Assembly: GCF_009738185.1 (NCBI RefSeq)
Contig: NZ_CP046509.1
Span: 3,165,501 to 3,229,500, forward strand
Origin: Erwinia sorbitola
GTDB lineage: Bacteria; Pseudomonadota; Gammaproteobacteria; Enterobacterales; Enterobacteriaceae
DNA length: 64,000 bases
Direction of reading: 5' to 3'
A program made the position numbers and the translations under genes. The notes under the pieces are model-generated. The model searched no databases and was not told where the DNA came from. It was given only the letters and a program-made list of their open reading frames with translations. Of the stretch, positions 1 to 8,832 are shown piece after piece; positions within the stretch are counted from its first letter, which is position 1, and each line of letters opens with the position of its first letter.

Positions 1-2
1 TG

Positions 3-146
3 GCGGTGATGAATTCTGGTACTATCGTTGAGTGCGCCGCCACACAAACGCTGTTCAGTGCGCCTGAGCATGATTACAGCCGCCAGCTACTGGCCAGCGC
101 CCCGGTCTGGCAGGTCACACCGCCAGTCGTTCAGCCCACTTTCTGA
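3..146 (+). CDS. ABC transporter ATP-binding protein, C-terminal end (partial)
   Basis: The first bases are open in the third frame up to a TGA at 144-146 and encode a 47-residue tail. It contains NSGTIVE, then LFSAPEHDYSRQLLAS. This is the usual end of oligopeptide/dipeptide-type ABC ATPases (OppD/OppF, DppD/DppF, GsiA), where a 'G.IVE.G' strand is followed by 'IF..P.HPYTR.LL'. The start lies outside the window, so Walker motifs and substrate cannot be judged. The GntR regulator begins 13 nt downstream on the same strand, so the transporter operon probably ends with, or lies next to, its own regulator. The family call is fairly firm; the substrate is unknown. Confidence 0.7.
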   Translation, partial: AVMNSGTIVECAATQTLFSAPEHDYSRQLLASAPVWQVTPPVVQPTF

Positions 147-159
147 CACACAGGTGACC

Positions 160-927
160 ATGTCTTCAGTATCGACGCCCCCCGAGGCGGTAAAGCGTAA
201 ACGTACCGACACGATTATCGACGCGATTAAACAGAGCATTGTTGATGATAACCTGCTCCCCGGCGATCGACTGCCGCAGGAGAAAGATTTAATGCTGCGT
301 TTCGCCGCAGGCAAAAGTACGGTGCGTGAAGCCCTGAAAGCGCTGGAAGCCCAGGGACTGATCCGTACGCGCACCGGCCCCGGTGGCGGCGCATTTATCG
401 ACAGTATGCCAGAGGCCCGCGCCATGAGCCTGCTGTCGAACTATCTGTTCACCCGTGAACTGAGCATCAGCCATATCTATGCGCTGCGTAAAACCCTCGA
501 GCCGCAGGTGGCAGTCAGCGCCATAGGTCAGATTGATGAGGCGGGTTTTCAACGGCTGCATCAGCTGATTCGTGTATACGATCATCCCCCAGCCAGCGAG
601 CAGGAGCGCTGGGATCAGCGCATGGCCGAGCTGGATTTTCACAGCGTGGTAGCCAGCTACTCAGCTAATCCGCTGCTGGCCTTCTTCTGCCGTTTTCTGC
701 AACGCCTGCTAAAGGATCTGGCCGTGTGCAAAGATATATATCAGCAACCGCAGCCGGTTGACCGTCGTCAGGGGATTGAATATCAGTATCAGCTGATTGA
801 TGCGCTGCGCCGCCAGGATCCCACTGCCGTGGAGCGCATTATGCGTGACCATATGCAGCATGCCGAACAGGCGATGCTGGCCTTGCAGGCAACGCTGGAG
901 GATCGTTTTTTGCGCGATGATAGCTGA
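160..927 (+). CDS. GntR family transcriptional regulator, FadR/FCD subfamily
   Basis: The product is a 255-aa DNA-binding regulator. Residues about 12-80 form a GntR winged helix (GDRLPQEKDLMLRF, then STVREALKALEAQGLI and a GPGGGAFI wing). The remainder is an all-helical FCD ligand-binding domain with DFHSVV and a late DHMQHAEQAM helix, which usually bind a metal and an organic acid. The frame is open upstream to 28, but that stretch overlaps the end of the ABC gene, and family similarity starts only after the ATG at 160. FadR-type regulators often control neighbouring uptake or catabolic genes, so the upstream ABC system is the likely target (inference). The effector is unknown. Confidence 0.82.
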   Translation: MSSVSTPPEAVKRKRTDTIIDAIKQSIVDDNLLPGDRLPQEKDLMLRFAAGKSTVREALKALEAQGLIRTRTGPGGGAFIDSMPEARAMSLLSNYLFTRELSISHIYALRKTLEPQVAVSAIGQIDEAGFQRLHQLIRVYDHPPASEQERWDQRMAELDFHSVVASYSANPLLAFFCRFLQRLLKDLAVCKDIYQQPQPVDRRQGIEYQYQLIDALRRQDPTAVERIMRDHMQHAEQAMLALQATLEDRFLRDDS

Positions 928-941
928 GTAAAGCGAGGTCG

Positions 942-963
942 AGGTCAGGAATGCCTGGCCCCT
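942..963. repeat. Degenerate copy of the dispersed GGTCAGGC palindrome
   Basis: AGGTCAGGAATGCCTGGCCCCT lies 14 bp after the GntR stop. It is an imperfect version of the palindrome GGGTCAGGCATGCCTGACCC found at 13548, 14013, 22111 and 60521. It can fold as a hairpin at the end of the gene and could reduce read-through into the GH15 gene. Confidence 0.55.
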
Positions 964-1051
964 GCTACAACCGCTCACCCTCATCAAAAAACGCGCTACT
1001 CCATGCCCTTAGCCCACCCGGGTCACGGAAACAGCGTCTATAGTTAATTCC

Positions 1052-2866
1052 ATGAATACTATAAAACGAAAGATTGAAGACCACGGCGTCATTGGTGATT
1101 TGCGTACCTGTGCACTGATTGCTACTGACGGTTCACTCGACTATTTCTGCTGGCCCAACCTCGACAGCCCATCGGTATTCAGCGCCCTGCTTGACAGCGA
1201 TGATGCCGGGTTGTTCAGCCTCAGCCCGGACTGGCCTGATGCCCGCCGTATGCAGCTCTACCTGCCTGATACCACCCTGCTGCAAACCCGCTGGCTGGAC
1301 GATCGCGGTGTGGTGGAGGTGACCGATTATATGCCGGTCTGCCAGCGGGAAGATCGCCAGCCACGTATTATCCGCCGTATTAACGTGGTACATGGCCGCG
1401 CCACCATTAATCTGCGCTGCGCCCCGGTACACGACTACGCCCGTGCAGAAACCCGCGCCACCCTGCACCCCGGGGCGGTAACGTTTCATGCCGAAGGGCA
1501 GCCGACGCTCTGCCTGACGGGTGAGGCGGAGTTTACACTTGAGGGGGCCGCAGCCGTAGCGCGCTTTACTCTGGAGGAAGGGGAATCTCGCGAATTTATC
1601 TTCGGTGGCAATGAAGATCCGGAGCGCGAAGAAGATGGCACCGAAAGCTGCTTCGACGCCACTCTGGCATTCTGGCGGCAGTGGAGCGCTCAGAGCAGCT
1701 ACCAGGGCCGCTGGCGGGAGATGGTGAACCGCTCGGCGCTGACGCTGAAGCTTCTCACCTCCTGGCAGCACGGTTCCATTGCCGCTGCCGCCACTTTTGG
1801 CCTGCCGGAAGAGCCGGGCGGCGAGCGCAACTGGGACTATCGCGCCGCGTGGATCCGCGATGCCTCTTTCAGCATGTATGCCCTGATGCGTCTTGGCTAT
1901 ATCGACGAAGCAAAAAACTTCACGCAGTGGGTGGGCCGCTGCGTAGAAAACAGCCATAACGAGGTTGAAAAACTTCAGGTAATGTACCGCATCGACAGTG
2001 GAACCGAGCTGCACGAAAGTGAGCTGCTCAACCTTTCTGGCTATGCCGGTTCGACCCCGGTACGCATCGGCAATGACGCCTGGCACCAGTCGCAGCTGGA
2101 TATCTACGGTGAATTAATGGATGCCATCTATCTCGCTAATAAATATGGTGAGGCGATATCTCAGCGCGGCTGGAACCACGTCAGCAGGATGATTGACTAT
2201 GTGGTTGAGCACTGGAATGAGACTGATGCAGGTATCTGGGAAATGCGCGGTGAGCCGCAGCATTTTCTTCATTCGCGTCTGATGTGCTGGGTGGCACTGG
2301 ATCGCGCTTTGCGCCTGGGTGAAAAGCGCTCGCTCTCCATGCCCGCCTCACGCTGGGCCGCCGCGCGCGATGCCATCCGCGCTGATATTTGGGAAAACTT
2401 CTGGCATAAAAAAGGGGGGCATTTTGTGGCAACCCGCCACGGCGAATTCGTGGATGCCTCAATGCTGCTGATGCCGCTGGTGCGCTTTGTTGGTGCCACG
2501 GATCCTGACTGGCTGGCGACGCTGGATGTCATCAAAGAGAAACTGGTCAGCGACGGTATGGTACGACGTTACAACGTCAGTGAAACGCCAGCCGATGGCC
2601 TGCAGGGAGAAGAAGGCGCATTTGCCGCCTGCTCATTTTGGTACGTTGAGTGCCTCGCGCGGGCCGGGCGCATTGATGAAGCGCATTTTGAATTTGAGAA
2701 GCTGCTAAATTACGCCAACCACCTCGGCCTCTACGCGGAGGAGTTTGACAGTCATGGTCATCCGTTAGGAAATACCCCCCAGGCGCTGACCCATCTGGCA
2801 CTGATCAGCGCGGCTTTCTTCCTCGACCGTAAACTGAGCGGTAAAGATCCGCTCTGGCAACCCTGA
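1052..2866 (+). CDS. Glycoside hydrolase family 15 protein (glucoamylase/trehalase-like)
   Basis: The product is a 604-aa cytosolic protein without a signal peptide. Residues 1-190 resemble the beta-rich trehalase-like N-terminal domain (IEDHGVIGDLRTCALIATDGSLDYFCWP). The rest is a GH15 alpha/alpha toroid with NWDYRAAWIRDASFSMYALMRLGY, a probable acid region around GIWEMRGEPQHFLHSRLMCW and the late motif QGEEGAFAACSFWYVECLA. GH15 enzymes invert alpha-glucosidic bonds, and bacterial members of this architecture act on trehalose or malto-oligosaccharides. Sequence alone does not decide between them. The gene appears monocistronic, with a TATAGT-like -10 about 13 bp before the ATG. Confidence 0.82.
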   Translation: MNTIKRKIEDHGVIGDLRTCALIATDGSLDYFCWPNLDSPSVFSALLDSDDAGLFSLSPDWPDARRMQLYLPDTTLLQTRWLDDRGVVEVTDYMPVCQREDRQPRIIRRINVVHGRATINLRCAPVHDYARAETRATLHPGAVTFHAEGQPTLCLTGEAEFTLEGAAAVARFTLEEGESREFIFGGNEDPEREEDGTESCFDATLAFWRQWSAQSSYQGRWREMVNRSALTLKLLTSWQHGSIAAAATFGLPEEPGGERNWDYRAAWIRDASFSMYALMRLGYIDEAKNFTQWVGRCVENSHNEVEKLQVMYRIDSGTELHESELLNLSGYAGSTPVRIGNDAWHQSQLDIYGELMDAIYLANKYGEAISQRGWNHVSRMIDYVVEHWNETDAGIWEMRGEPQHFLHSRLMCWVALDRALRLGEKRSLSMPASRWAAARDAIRADIWENFWHKKGGHFVATRHGEFVDASMLLMPLVRFVGATDPDWLATLDVIKEKLVSDGMVRRYNVSETPADGLQGEEGAFAACSFWYVECLARAGRIDEAHFEFEKLLNYANHLGLYAEEFDSHGHPLGNTPQALTHLALISAAFFLDRKLSGKDPLWQP

Positions 2867-2946
2867 AAGACCGGACAATGCATCGCCAAAATGATGCCTT
2901 TACGGACATTTTATCGTAAAGATAGTTCAACAAGGAAAATCCTGGT

Positions 2947-2980
2947 TTCATCCGGGGCCATAATGCACATATAATGTGCA
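2947..2980 (+). promoter_or_regulatory. Promoter with palindrome across the -10, for the L,D-transpeptidase gene
   Basis: A perfect TATAAT at 2970-2975 sits 17 nt after a weak -35 (TTCATC, 2947-2952). The -10 is the centre of an inverted repeat, TGCACAT-ATA-ATGTGCA (2964-2980), which looks like an operator. The ATG is at 3049, leaving a leader of about 65 nt. The regulator is not known. Confidence 0.45.
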
Positions 2981-3048
2981 GCCGGTCACAGTTGGCCAGT
3001 ATTGGGTCGTTTATCAACAGTCTACATGGCGCTACACCTGAAATTACT

Positions 3049-4215
3049 ATGAAAAAGAACATCCGTGCGTTAGTCACCTTGATTCTGGCCGTTGCGGCTT
3101 TCAGCCACTCTGCCTTCGCAGTGGTTTACTCTCTTCCGGCCGCGAACAGCCGCCTGATTGGGGAAAACCTGGAAATTACCATCCCAGAAGATAGCAAACT
3201 TCCGCTGGAAGCTTTTGCTGCGCAGTACAAGATGGGCCTGAGCAACGTTATGGAAGCAAACCCAGGCGTTGACGTTTATCTGCCGAAAGCAGGCAGCAAG
3301 CTGATCATTCCTCAGCAGTTGATCCTGCCAGAAGCTCCGCGTGAAGGCATTGTGATCAATAGCGCGGAAATGCGTCTCTATTACTACCCGAAAGGCACCA
3401 AAACCGTGGTGGTTCTGCCAATCGGCATCGGTGAGCTGGGCAGAGATACGCCGGTTAACTGGACAACTACCGTTCAGCGTAAAAAAGATGGCCCGACCTG
3501 GACGCCAACCAAGAAGATGCATGAAGAGTACGCCGCACGCGGTGAATCTATGCCAGCAGTCTTCCCGGCTGGCCCGGATAACCCGATGGGCCTTTATGCA
3601 CTGTATATCGGACGTCTGTACGCCATCCACGGTACCAACGCCAACTTTGGTATCGGTCTGCGCGTAAGCCACGGCTGTGTTCGTCTGCGTGCTGACGATA
3701 TTAAATGGTTGTTCGATAATGTGCCGGTTGGCACGCGTGTTCAGTTTATTGATCAGCCAGTAAAAGCAACGGTAGAGCCGGACGGTTCGCGCTATGTTGA
3801 GATCCATAACCCGCTGTCACAGACTGAAGAGCAGTTTGCTTCCCGCGAACCGGTTCCGCTGACGCTGACGGCTGCGGTTAATAAGGTGGTTTCTGATGCC
3901 AGCGTGAATACCGCTGTGATGGAAGAAGCACTGAAAGCCCGTTCTGGTATGCCGGTCAAAGTGAACGGCACTGCGGAAAGCCAGCCTTCTGCCCCGGTAC
4001 TGGTTCAGGAGCAGGAAGGTGCACAGCCACAGGAAACGCCAACAACACCGGCGATTACTGAAGGTGCAAACGCTGCGACGCCAGCGGCAACTGATGCTCC
4101 GGCAACCACCGATGCTCAAGCTGCCCCTGAAGCTCCGGCCACTGCCGATACTGCGGCACCTGCGATCCCGGCGCTGACTCAGCCAGGCCCGATCTACAGC
4201 ACGACGAAGCCTTAA
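3049..4215 (+). CDS. L,D-transpeptidase (YkuD family), LdtB/YbiS-like with extended C-terminal tail
   Basis: A 388-aa periplasmic enzyme that links peptidoglycan, or Braun lipoprotein to it, by L,D-transpeptidation. Residues 1-24 are a Sec signal peptide ending in AFA. Residues about 30-90 resemble the LysM-like N-terminal region of ErfK/YbiS/YcfS. The YkuD catalytic domain follows, with HGTN and SHGCVRLRADD; the nucleophile is Cys210. E. coli relatives are about 305-335 aa. The excess here is a C-terminal tail of roughly 80 residues rich in Ala, Pro and Thr. The start at 3049 is chosen because the upstream in-frame extension precedes the signal peptide. Which E. coli paralogue is the orthologue is uncertain. 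Confidence 0.85.
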   Translation: MKKNIRALVTLILAVAAFSHSAFAVVYSLPAANSRLIGENLEITIPEDSKLPLEAFAAQYKMGLSNVMEANPGVDVYLPKAGSKLIIPQQLILPEAPREGIVINSAEMRLYYYPKGTKTVVVLPIGIGELGRDTPVNWTTTVQRKKDGPTWTPTKKMHEEYAARGESMPAVFPAGPDNPMGLYALYIGRLYAIHGTNANFGIGLRVSHGCVRLRADDIKWLFDNVPVGTRVQFIDQPVKATVEPDGSRYVEIHNPLSQTEEQFASREPVPLTLTAAVNKVVSDASVNTAVMEEALKARSGMPVKVNGTAESQPSAPVLVQEQEGAQPQETPTTPAITEGANAATPAATDAPATTDAQAAPEAPATADTAAPAIPALTQPGPIYSTTKP

Positions 4216-4236
4216 TTTCCTGCTGCTGTCTGAGAA

Positions 4237-4270
4237 CCCTCGTGCCATCTGGTGCGGGGGTTTTTATTTT
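4237..4270 (+). terminator. Rho-independent terminator of the L,D-transpeptidase gene
   Basis: A ten-pair stem, CCCTCGTGCC / GGTGCGGGGG with two or three G-T pairs, closes on loop ATCT and is followed by TTTTTATTTT. It begins 22 bp after the stop codon. Confidence 0.8.
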
Positions 4271-4501
4271 TGGTGAGTTCATGCGATCGAAAAGTGCTGA
4301 AAAAAAAGCGAGAAAAGAGTGACTACGGCACTAAGCAACGGAATTATAACCAGTAAGAGTTAAGCCAGGTTCCAGCCAGATAATAAACTGCGAATTACCA
4401 TACAACACAGCACAAACTGTTTTACCCCCCCCTCTCCATTGGCTTACCTTACCTACGTGTTAGCAGTCGCTTGTTAACACCCTCGACAACAATAGGCCTT
4501 A

Positions 4502-4597
4502 GAGAATAGTTATTGTTCTCACAATTCCTTTACTGGTTGTATTGGCACAGACCAGTATTCCACCCGGAGAAGGCGTTAACCCTTCTCCTATTTTTTT
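4502..4597 (+). ncRNA. Possible small RNA or orphan transcription unit ending in a strong terminator
   Basis: A perfect hairpin, GGAGAAGG-CGTTAAC-CCTTCTCC (4566-4588), followed by TATTTTTTTA forms a textbook rho-independent terminator on the plus strand. The preceding gene already has its own terminator 300 bp upstream, and the following gene is on the other strand. Something may therefore be transcribed from the gap. A Fur-box-like inverted repeat lies at 4502-4520 (GAGAA, nine bases, TTCTC; about 12 of 19 positions fit the consensus), with TCGACA at 4483-4488 as a possible -35. No convincing -10 or open reading frame is seen. The remainder of 4271-4501 shows nothing else I recognise. Confidence 0.3.
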
Positions 4598-4699
4598 ATC
4601 CTTTTTCTCGCCGCCGCAATACCAGCCAGGCAGCTGCACAGGTAAAAAGGCGGATCTGCACCAATGCCATTTCGCTGTCACGCGCCAGTGGGCGACCTG

Positions 4700-5881
4700 C
4701 TATCTGTCCCCTCTTGCCAGCAAACCTGACATCACCGCCACCGCCAGCAGTACCACTCCTGCCGCCGCCAGATAGATTGCATCAACACCCCAGCGCCCAA
4801 TCAGCAGCCCGGCCACCGGCCCGGTAATGCCCAGCCCGCAGTCAAGAAAAGCCGAATATAGCCCCAGCGCCGAACCCTGATTCTGCGGCTGTACACGGCG
4901 GATTGCCTCCACCCCGAGGGCCGGGAAAATCAGCGAGAAACCGCTGCCGGTAAGAAATGCACCGAGATCAACCATCCAGATACTACTGGCCTGCCAGATC
5001 AGCAGCAGTCCGGCGCACTCGATAGCGAAAGAAACCAGCGAAACGCGGATGGCACCGTAGCGGGCGATGCTATTGTTAAATAGCAGACGCATCAGAATAA
5101 AACCGATGCTGAACAGAGTCAGGGAGAACGCCGCTCCCTCCCAGCTATGGCTGGAGAAATAGAGCGTGATAAAGGTGGCAATGGTGCCGAAGCCGACGGT
5201 GCCTAATCCCAGGCAGAGGCCATACAGCCAGATTTTGCCAAACACTTTGGTAAAGGGAATGCGCTGCCCCACTTCCACCTGAACCGCCGGGCGACGTGTC
5301 GCCAGCCAGTAGCCAAAGGCGGCCATCAGCATAATCAGTACGGCAAAGCCGGGGATACCGAACAGCGTATTGAGCATCACACCAAGCGGTGCACCCATCG
5401 CCATCGCGAGATAGGTGGCTACCCCGTTCCACGAAATAACGCGTGCGCTCTGCACGGTGCCCACCACGTTTATGCCCCAGAGAATCGAACCGGTGGCCGT
5501 CAGGCTCTCACCAAAGCCCAGCACCACTCGTCCCACCGCCAGCAGCAGCAGGCTGATCAGCGGCGAGGCATCCATCAGTACTGCAAACAGCGTAAACAGG
5601 CCGCTGGCACCGCAGAGGATCAGCCCCACCAGCACCACTTTCTTTGGCCCCAGCAGATCGGCATAGCGCCCCGCCTGCGGCCGACTGACCAGGGTGGCAA
5701 AATATTGCAAACTGATAATCAGCCCGGCGATAAAGGAGCTGTAGCCCAGCTGGTTATGGACGTAGCCCGGCAGCACAGCCAGCGGCAGGCCGATGGACAG
5801 ATAACAAAAGAAGGTAAATATTACGACAGAGATAATACGTTTGTTCAGCTGGGCATTGGTTAAAGCAGGAATAGCGGACAT
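4700..5881 (-). CDS. MFS transporter, YfcJ/YhhS family
   Basis: The product is a 393-aa inner-membrane protein with twelve predicted hydrophobic segments. It begins with the characteristic IISVVIFTFFCYLSIGLPLAVLPGYVH and has the segment-2 to -3 loop SRPQAGRYADLLGPKK. Later features are GRVVLGFGESLTATGSILWGI and, near the end, QNQGSALGLYSAFLDCGLG. E. coli YfcJ and YhhS have the same length and these motifs. They are proton-driven exporters of broad or uncertain specificity, so no substrate is assigned. It is not part of the E. coli rhlE neighbourhood, so it is a lineage-specific neighbour. The gene is monocistronic, and 5882-6121 separates it from dusC without another gene. Confidence 0.8.
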   Translation of the reverse strand: MSAIPALTNAQLNKRIISVVIFTFFCYLSIGLPLAVLPGYVHNQLGYSSFIAGLIISLQYFATLVSRPQAGRYADLLGPKKVVLVGLILCGASGLFTLFAVLMDASPLISLLLLAVGRVVLGFGESLTATGSILWGINVVGTVQSARVISWNGVATYLAMAMGAPLGVMLNTLFGIPGFAVLIMLMAAFGYWLATRRPAVQVEVGQRIPFTKVFGKIWLYGLCLGLGTVGFGTIATFITLYFSSHSWEGAAFSLTLFSIGFILMRLLFNNSIARYGAIRVSLVSFAIECAGLLLIWQASSIWMVDLGAFLTGSGFSLIFPALGVEAIRRVQPQNQGSALGLYSAFLDCGLGITGPVAGLLIGRWGVDAIYLAAAGVVLLAVAVMSGLLARGDR

Positions 5882-6121
5882 AGCGGGGCCAGAAAAAGAT
5901 GCGATATGTGTTACATCATACCCTTAGCTTGCTAACAGATCTCGTTCCGTTTAGAGACAACTTATTACAATGCTGTTTTTTTCGATGGCAGATAAATTGC
6001 CCCGGGGAAACTGAAGCTACGGTTACAGCAATCAATTTAGCCCGCTGATTCAGGCAAGCTTTATGATGGCGATAAGGTATGCGACGAACGGATAACGGAT
6101 CTGTAATGACCCGCTATACCT

Positions 6122-7066
6122 TTACGATGCCCTGCCCACTCCATCAATCACTGATGCAATTTCAGCGGAAGTTTTCAACACCCGAACCTGCATAAATAGC
6201 GGAGTCGCTTCCTGATACTCTTTGCGTAAGTAACCCAGCCACTGTTTGATACGCGCAACGTGATACAGGCCAGTATCGCCCTGCTTCTCCAGACGGACGT
6301 ACTTTTGCAGCAGCTGCACGACCTGCGGCCAGGGCATACGCGCCTCGTTATATTTAATCACCCGGCTGAGATTCGGCACATTCAGCGCACCACGGCCAAG
6401 CATCACCGCATCACAGCCCGTCGCCTGCATACAGTCCTGTGCACTCTGCCAGTCCCAGATTTCACCGTTGGCGATAACCGGAATTGACAACCGCTGACGA
6501 ATATCTCCAATCGCCGCCCAGTTGATCGCCTCAGCGCGGTAGCCATCCTCTTTTGTACGACCGTGTACCGCCAGCTCCGTGGCCCCTGCCTGCTGTACCG
6601 CATCGGCAATTTCAAACTGCCGCGCGCTGGAATCCCAGCCCAGGCGAATTTTTACCGTCACCGGAAGATGGGCAGGAACGGCTGCCCGGATCGCTTTTGC
6701 TCCCTGATAAATCAGCTCAGGATCTTTTAACAACGTTGCGCCACCGCCGCTACCGTTAACGGTTTTTGACGGGCAGCCGCAGTTGAGATCCACCCCCCAG
6801 GAGCCAAGATCTGCTGCACGGGCAGCATTTTCTGCCAGCCACTGCGGATACTGACCTAACAGCTGAATACGCACACGGGTGCCTGACGGCGTACGGCTGT
6901 CATGATCAAGTTCGGGGCTGAGGCGCTGGAAGCATTTCACCGGCAGCAGTGCATCCACTACTCGAAGAAATTCGGTAATACAGAGATCGTAGTCGTTGAC
7001 GTCGGTCAGCAGTTCACGCACCAGCGAATCGAGAACGCCTTCCATCGGGGCAAGTAATACGCGCAT
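6122..7066 (-). CDS. dusC: tRNA-dihydrouridine(16) synthase DusC
   Basis: This 314-aa FMN enzyme reduces U16 in the D-loop of tRNAs with NADPH. It opens with MRVLLAPMEGVLDSLVREL. The catalytic cysteine is in NCGCPSKTVNGSGGGA, FMN and phosphate contacts appear in VHGRTKEDGY and VIANGEIWD, and the C-terminal helical tRNA-binding domain follows. The length matches E. coli DusC (315 aa). The frame extends 17 codons upstream of 7066, but similarity starts exactly at the ATG of MRVLL. It lies 58 bp downstream of rhlE on the same strand and may be co-transcribed with it. Confidence 0.92.
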   Translation of the reverse strand: MRVLLAPMEGVLDSLVRELLTDVNDYDLCITEFLRVVDALLPVKCFQRLSPELDHDSRTPSGTRVRIQLLGQYPQWLAENAARAADLGSWGVDLNCGCPSKTVNGSGGGATLLKDPELIYQGAKAIRAAVPAHLPVTVKIRLGWDSSARQFEIADAVQQAGATELAVHGRTKEDGYRAEAINWAAIGDIRQRLSIPVIANGEIWDWQSAQDCMQATGCDAVMLGRGALNVPNLSRVIKYNEARMPWPQVVQLLQKYVRLEKQGDTGLYHVARIKQWLGYLRKEYQEATPLFMQVRVLKTSAEIASVIDGVGRAS

Positions 7067-7124
7067 GGTAAACCTGTGGATGGGAAAAGAGAGGGGGAAG
7101 CGAGCGCCTCCCCCCAATTAATAA

Positions 7125-8561
7125 TTAGCCGTTGTTCGCCGGGTTGGAACGACGTGGACGGGTTTTGTTGACGCGTGGTGCGCCACCGTTACCGCCTTCA
7201 GGACGGGCACCGCGTGCGGCACCTGTGCTGCTGCCGTTAGCATTGCCCTGACGACGTTCACCGCCGTTGCCGCCGCCATTACCTGTACGACTGCCGCTGG
7301 CACTGCGATCGCCTGCGCCATTGCTACGCTGGCCCTGGCCCTGACCTGGACGACCGCGTCCACCGCCTGCTCCACCGCGCTGCTGCTGGCGACCGTTGAT
7401 GATAGGTTCAGCTTTAATGCTTGGATCAGGCTCATAGCCTTCAATCGCCATACGTGGGATCTCACGCTTAAGCACGCGCTCGATATCACGCAGCAGCTTG
7501 AGTTCATCCACACAGACCAGAGACAGCGCTTCACCAACGGCTGCCGCACGACCCGTACGACCGATACGGTGTACGTAATCTTCCGGCACGTTTGGCAGCT
7601 CGTAGTTCACCACGTGCGGCAGTTCTTCGATGTCGATACCACGGGCAGCAATATCCGTTGCCACCAGCACGCGGATTTTACCTTCTTTAAAGTCGCTCAG
7701 AGCACGAGTACGTGCGCCCTGGCTCTTGTTACCATGGATAGCGGCGGCAGTAATGCCGTCTTTATTCAGCTGCTCGGCCAGATGGTTAGCGCCGTGCTTG
7801 GTACGGGTAAAGACCAACACCTGCTGCCAGTTATCACGACCAATCAGGAAGGATAACAGCTCGCGCTTACGTTTTTTATCAACCATATGCACATGCTGCG
7901 TCACCTGCTCAGAAGCGGTATTGCGGCGCGCCACGGAAACTTCTTCCGGGTTGTGCAGCAGTTTTTCCGCCAGGGTCTTGATCTCATCAGAGAAAGTGGC
8001 AGAGAACAGCAGGTTCTGACGCTTTGCAGGCAGTTTTGCCAGCACGCGACGGATATCGTGAATAAAGCCCATATCGAGCATACGGTCGGCTTCATCCAGC
8101 ACCAGGATTTCCACCTGAGACAGGTCAAGAGCATTCTGATGCTCCAGATCCAGCAGACGCCCCGGGGTCGCTACCAGTACATCCACACCACCGCGCAGTT
8201 TCATCATCTGCGGGTTAATGCTAACGCCGCCGAACACAACCAGCGAGCGTATATCAAGATACTTACTGTATTCCTGCACGTTTTCGCCCACCTGAGCCGC
8301 CAGTTCGCGGGTTGGGGTCAAAATCAGTGCGCGCACCGGGCGACGGCCCTTAGGGTGCGGGTTATTGCTGCTTAACAGTTGCAGCAGCGGCAGGGTAAAA
8401 CCTGCTGTTTTACCGGTACCGGTCTGAGCGCTGGCCATCAGGTCGCGACCAGCCAGTACTACCGGGATAGCCTGGCGCTGAATTGGCGTCGGCTCGTTAT
8501 AGCCCTGTTCTGCAACAGCGCGCAAAATATCGGCATTAAGGCCGAGAGAATCAAATGACAT
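7125..8561 (-). CDS. rhlE: ATP-dependent RNA helicase RhlE (DEAD box)
   Basis: A 478-aa DEAD-box helicase involved in ribosome assembly and RNA decay. Visible motifs are the Q motif (PTPIQRQAIPVV), motif I (AQTGTGKT), PTRELA, DEAD within LVLDEADRMLDMGF, SAT in LLFSATFS, and RGIDIEELPHVVNYELP with HRIGRTGRA. Residues about 395-478 are a Gly/Arg/Asn-rich basic tail that binds RNA. It is somewhat longer than in E. coli (454 aa in total). The tail is so biased that another minus-strand frame is also open across it (7118-7549); that frame is not a gene. In E. coli rhlE neighbours the ybh cluster, as here. Confidence 0.93.
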   Translation of the reverse strand: MSFDSLGLNADILRAVAEQGYNEPTPIQRQAIPVVLAGRDLMASAQTGTGKTAGFTLPLLQLLSSNNPHPKGRRPVRALILTPTRELAAQVGENVQEYSKYLDIRSLVVFGGVSINPQMMKLRGGVDVLVATPGRLLDLEHQNALDLSQVEILVLDEADRMLDMGFIHDIRRVLAKLPAKRQNLLFSATFSDEIKTLAEKLLHNPEEVSVARRNTASEQVTQHVHMVDKKRKRELLSFLIGRDNWQQVLVFTRTKHGANHLAEQLNKDGITAAAIHGNKSQGARTRALSDFKEGKIRVLVATDIAARGIDIEELPHVVNYELPNVPEDYVHRIGRTGRAAAVGEALSLVCVDELKLLRDIERVLKREIPRMAIEGYEPDPSIKAEPIINGRQQQRGGAGGGRGRPGQGQGQRSNGAGDRSASGSRTGNGGGNGGERRQGNANGSSTGAARGARPEGGNGGAPRVNKTRPRRSNPANNG

Positions 8562-8832
8562 AAAGTTGACTGACTCCGGATCCGCCCTGACCGCATAACG
8601 GTGTAGTTTCCAGGGGGAGAGTTGACGCCAGGATCATTCCTGACGCTTGAAAGAGAGCACAAACCACGGTGCGTAAGACTGGGATTATATCAGATCCCCA
8701 CCATCAACAGGGAGTTATTCTTTTTGAGTTATCCGAAAATGCGCAACAGCCTGTAACAGCACACAAACGATCACTTGATGTTGACCACAACGCATTAACG
8801 TAGCAGCACATTTTGCCGTACAAGGACAGACC

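Noticed and set aside
4483..4597. RyhB-type small RNA identity for the 4.5-kb candidate
   Set aside because: Only CCAGTATT is shared with RyhB; the conserved core around CACATTGC is absent.
7118..7549. Minus-strand open frame over the rhlE tail
   Set aside because: It is a shifted reading of the Gly/Arg-rich 3' end of rhlE; the composition bias removes stops. RhlE itself is intact.
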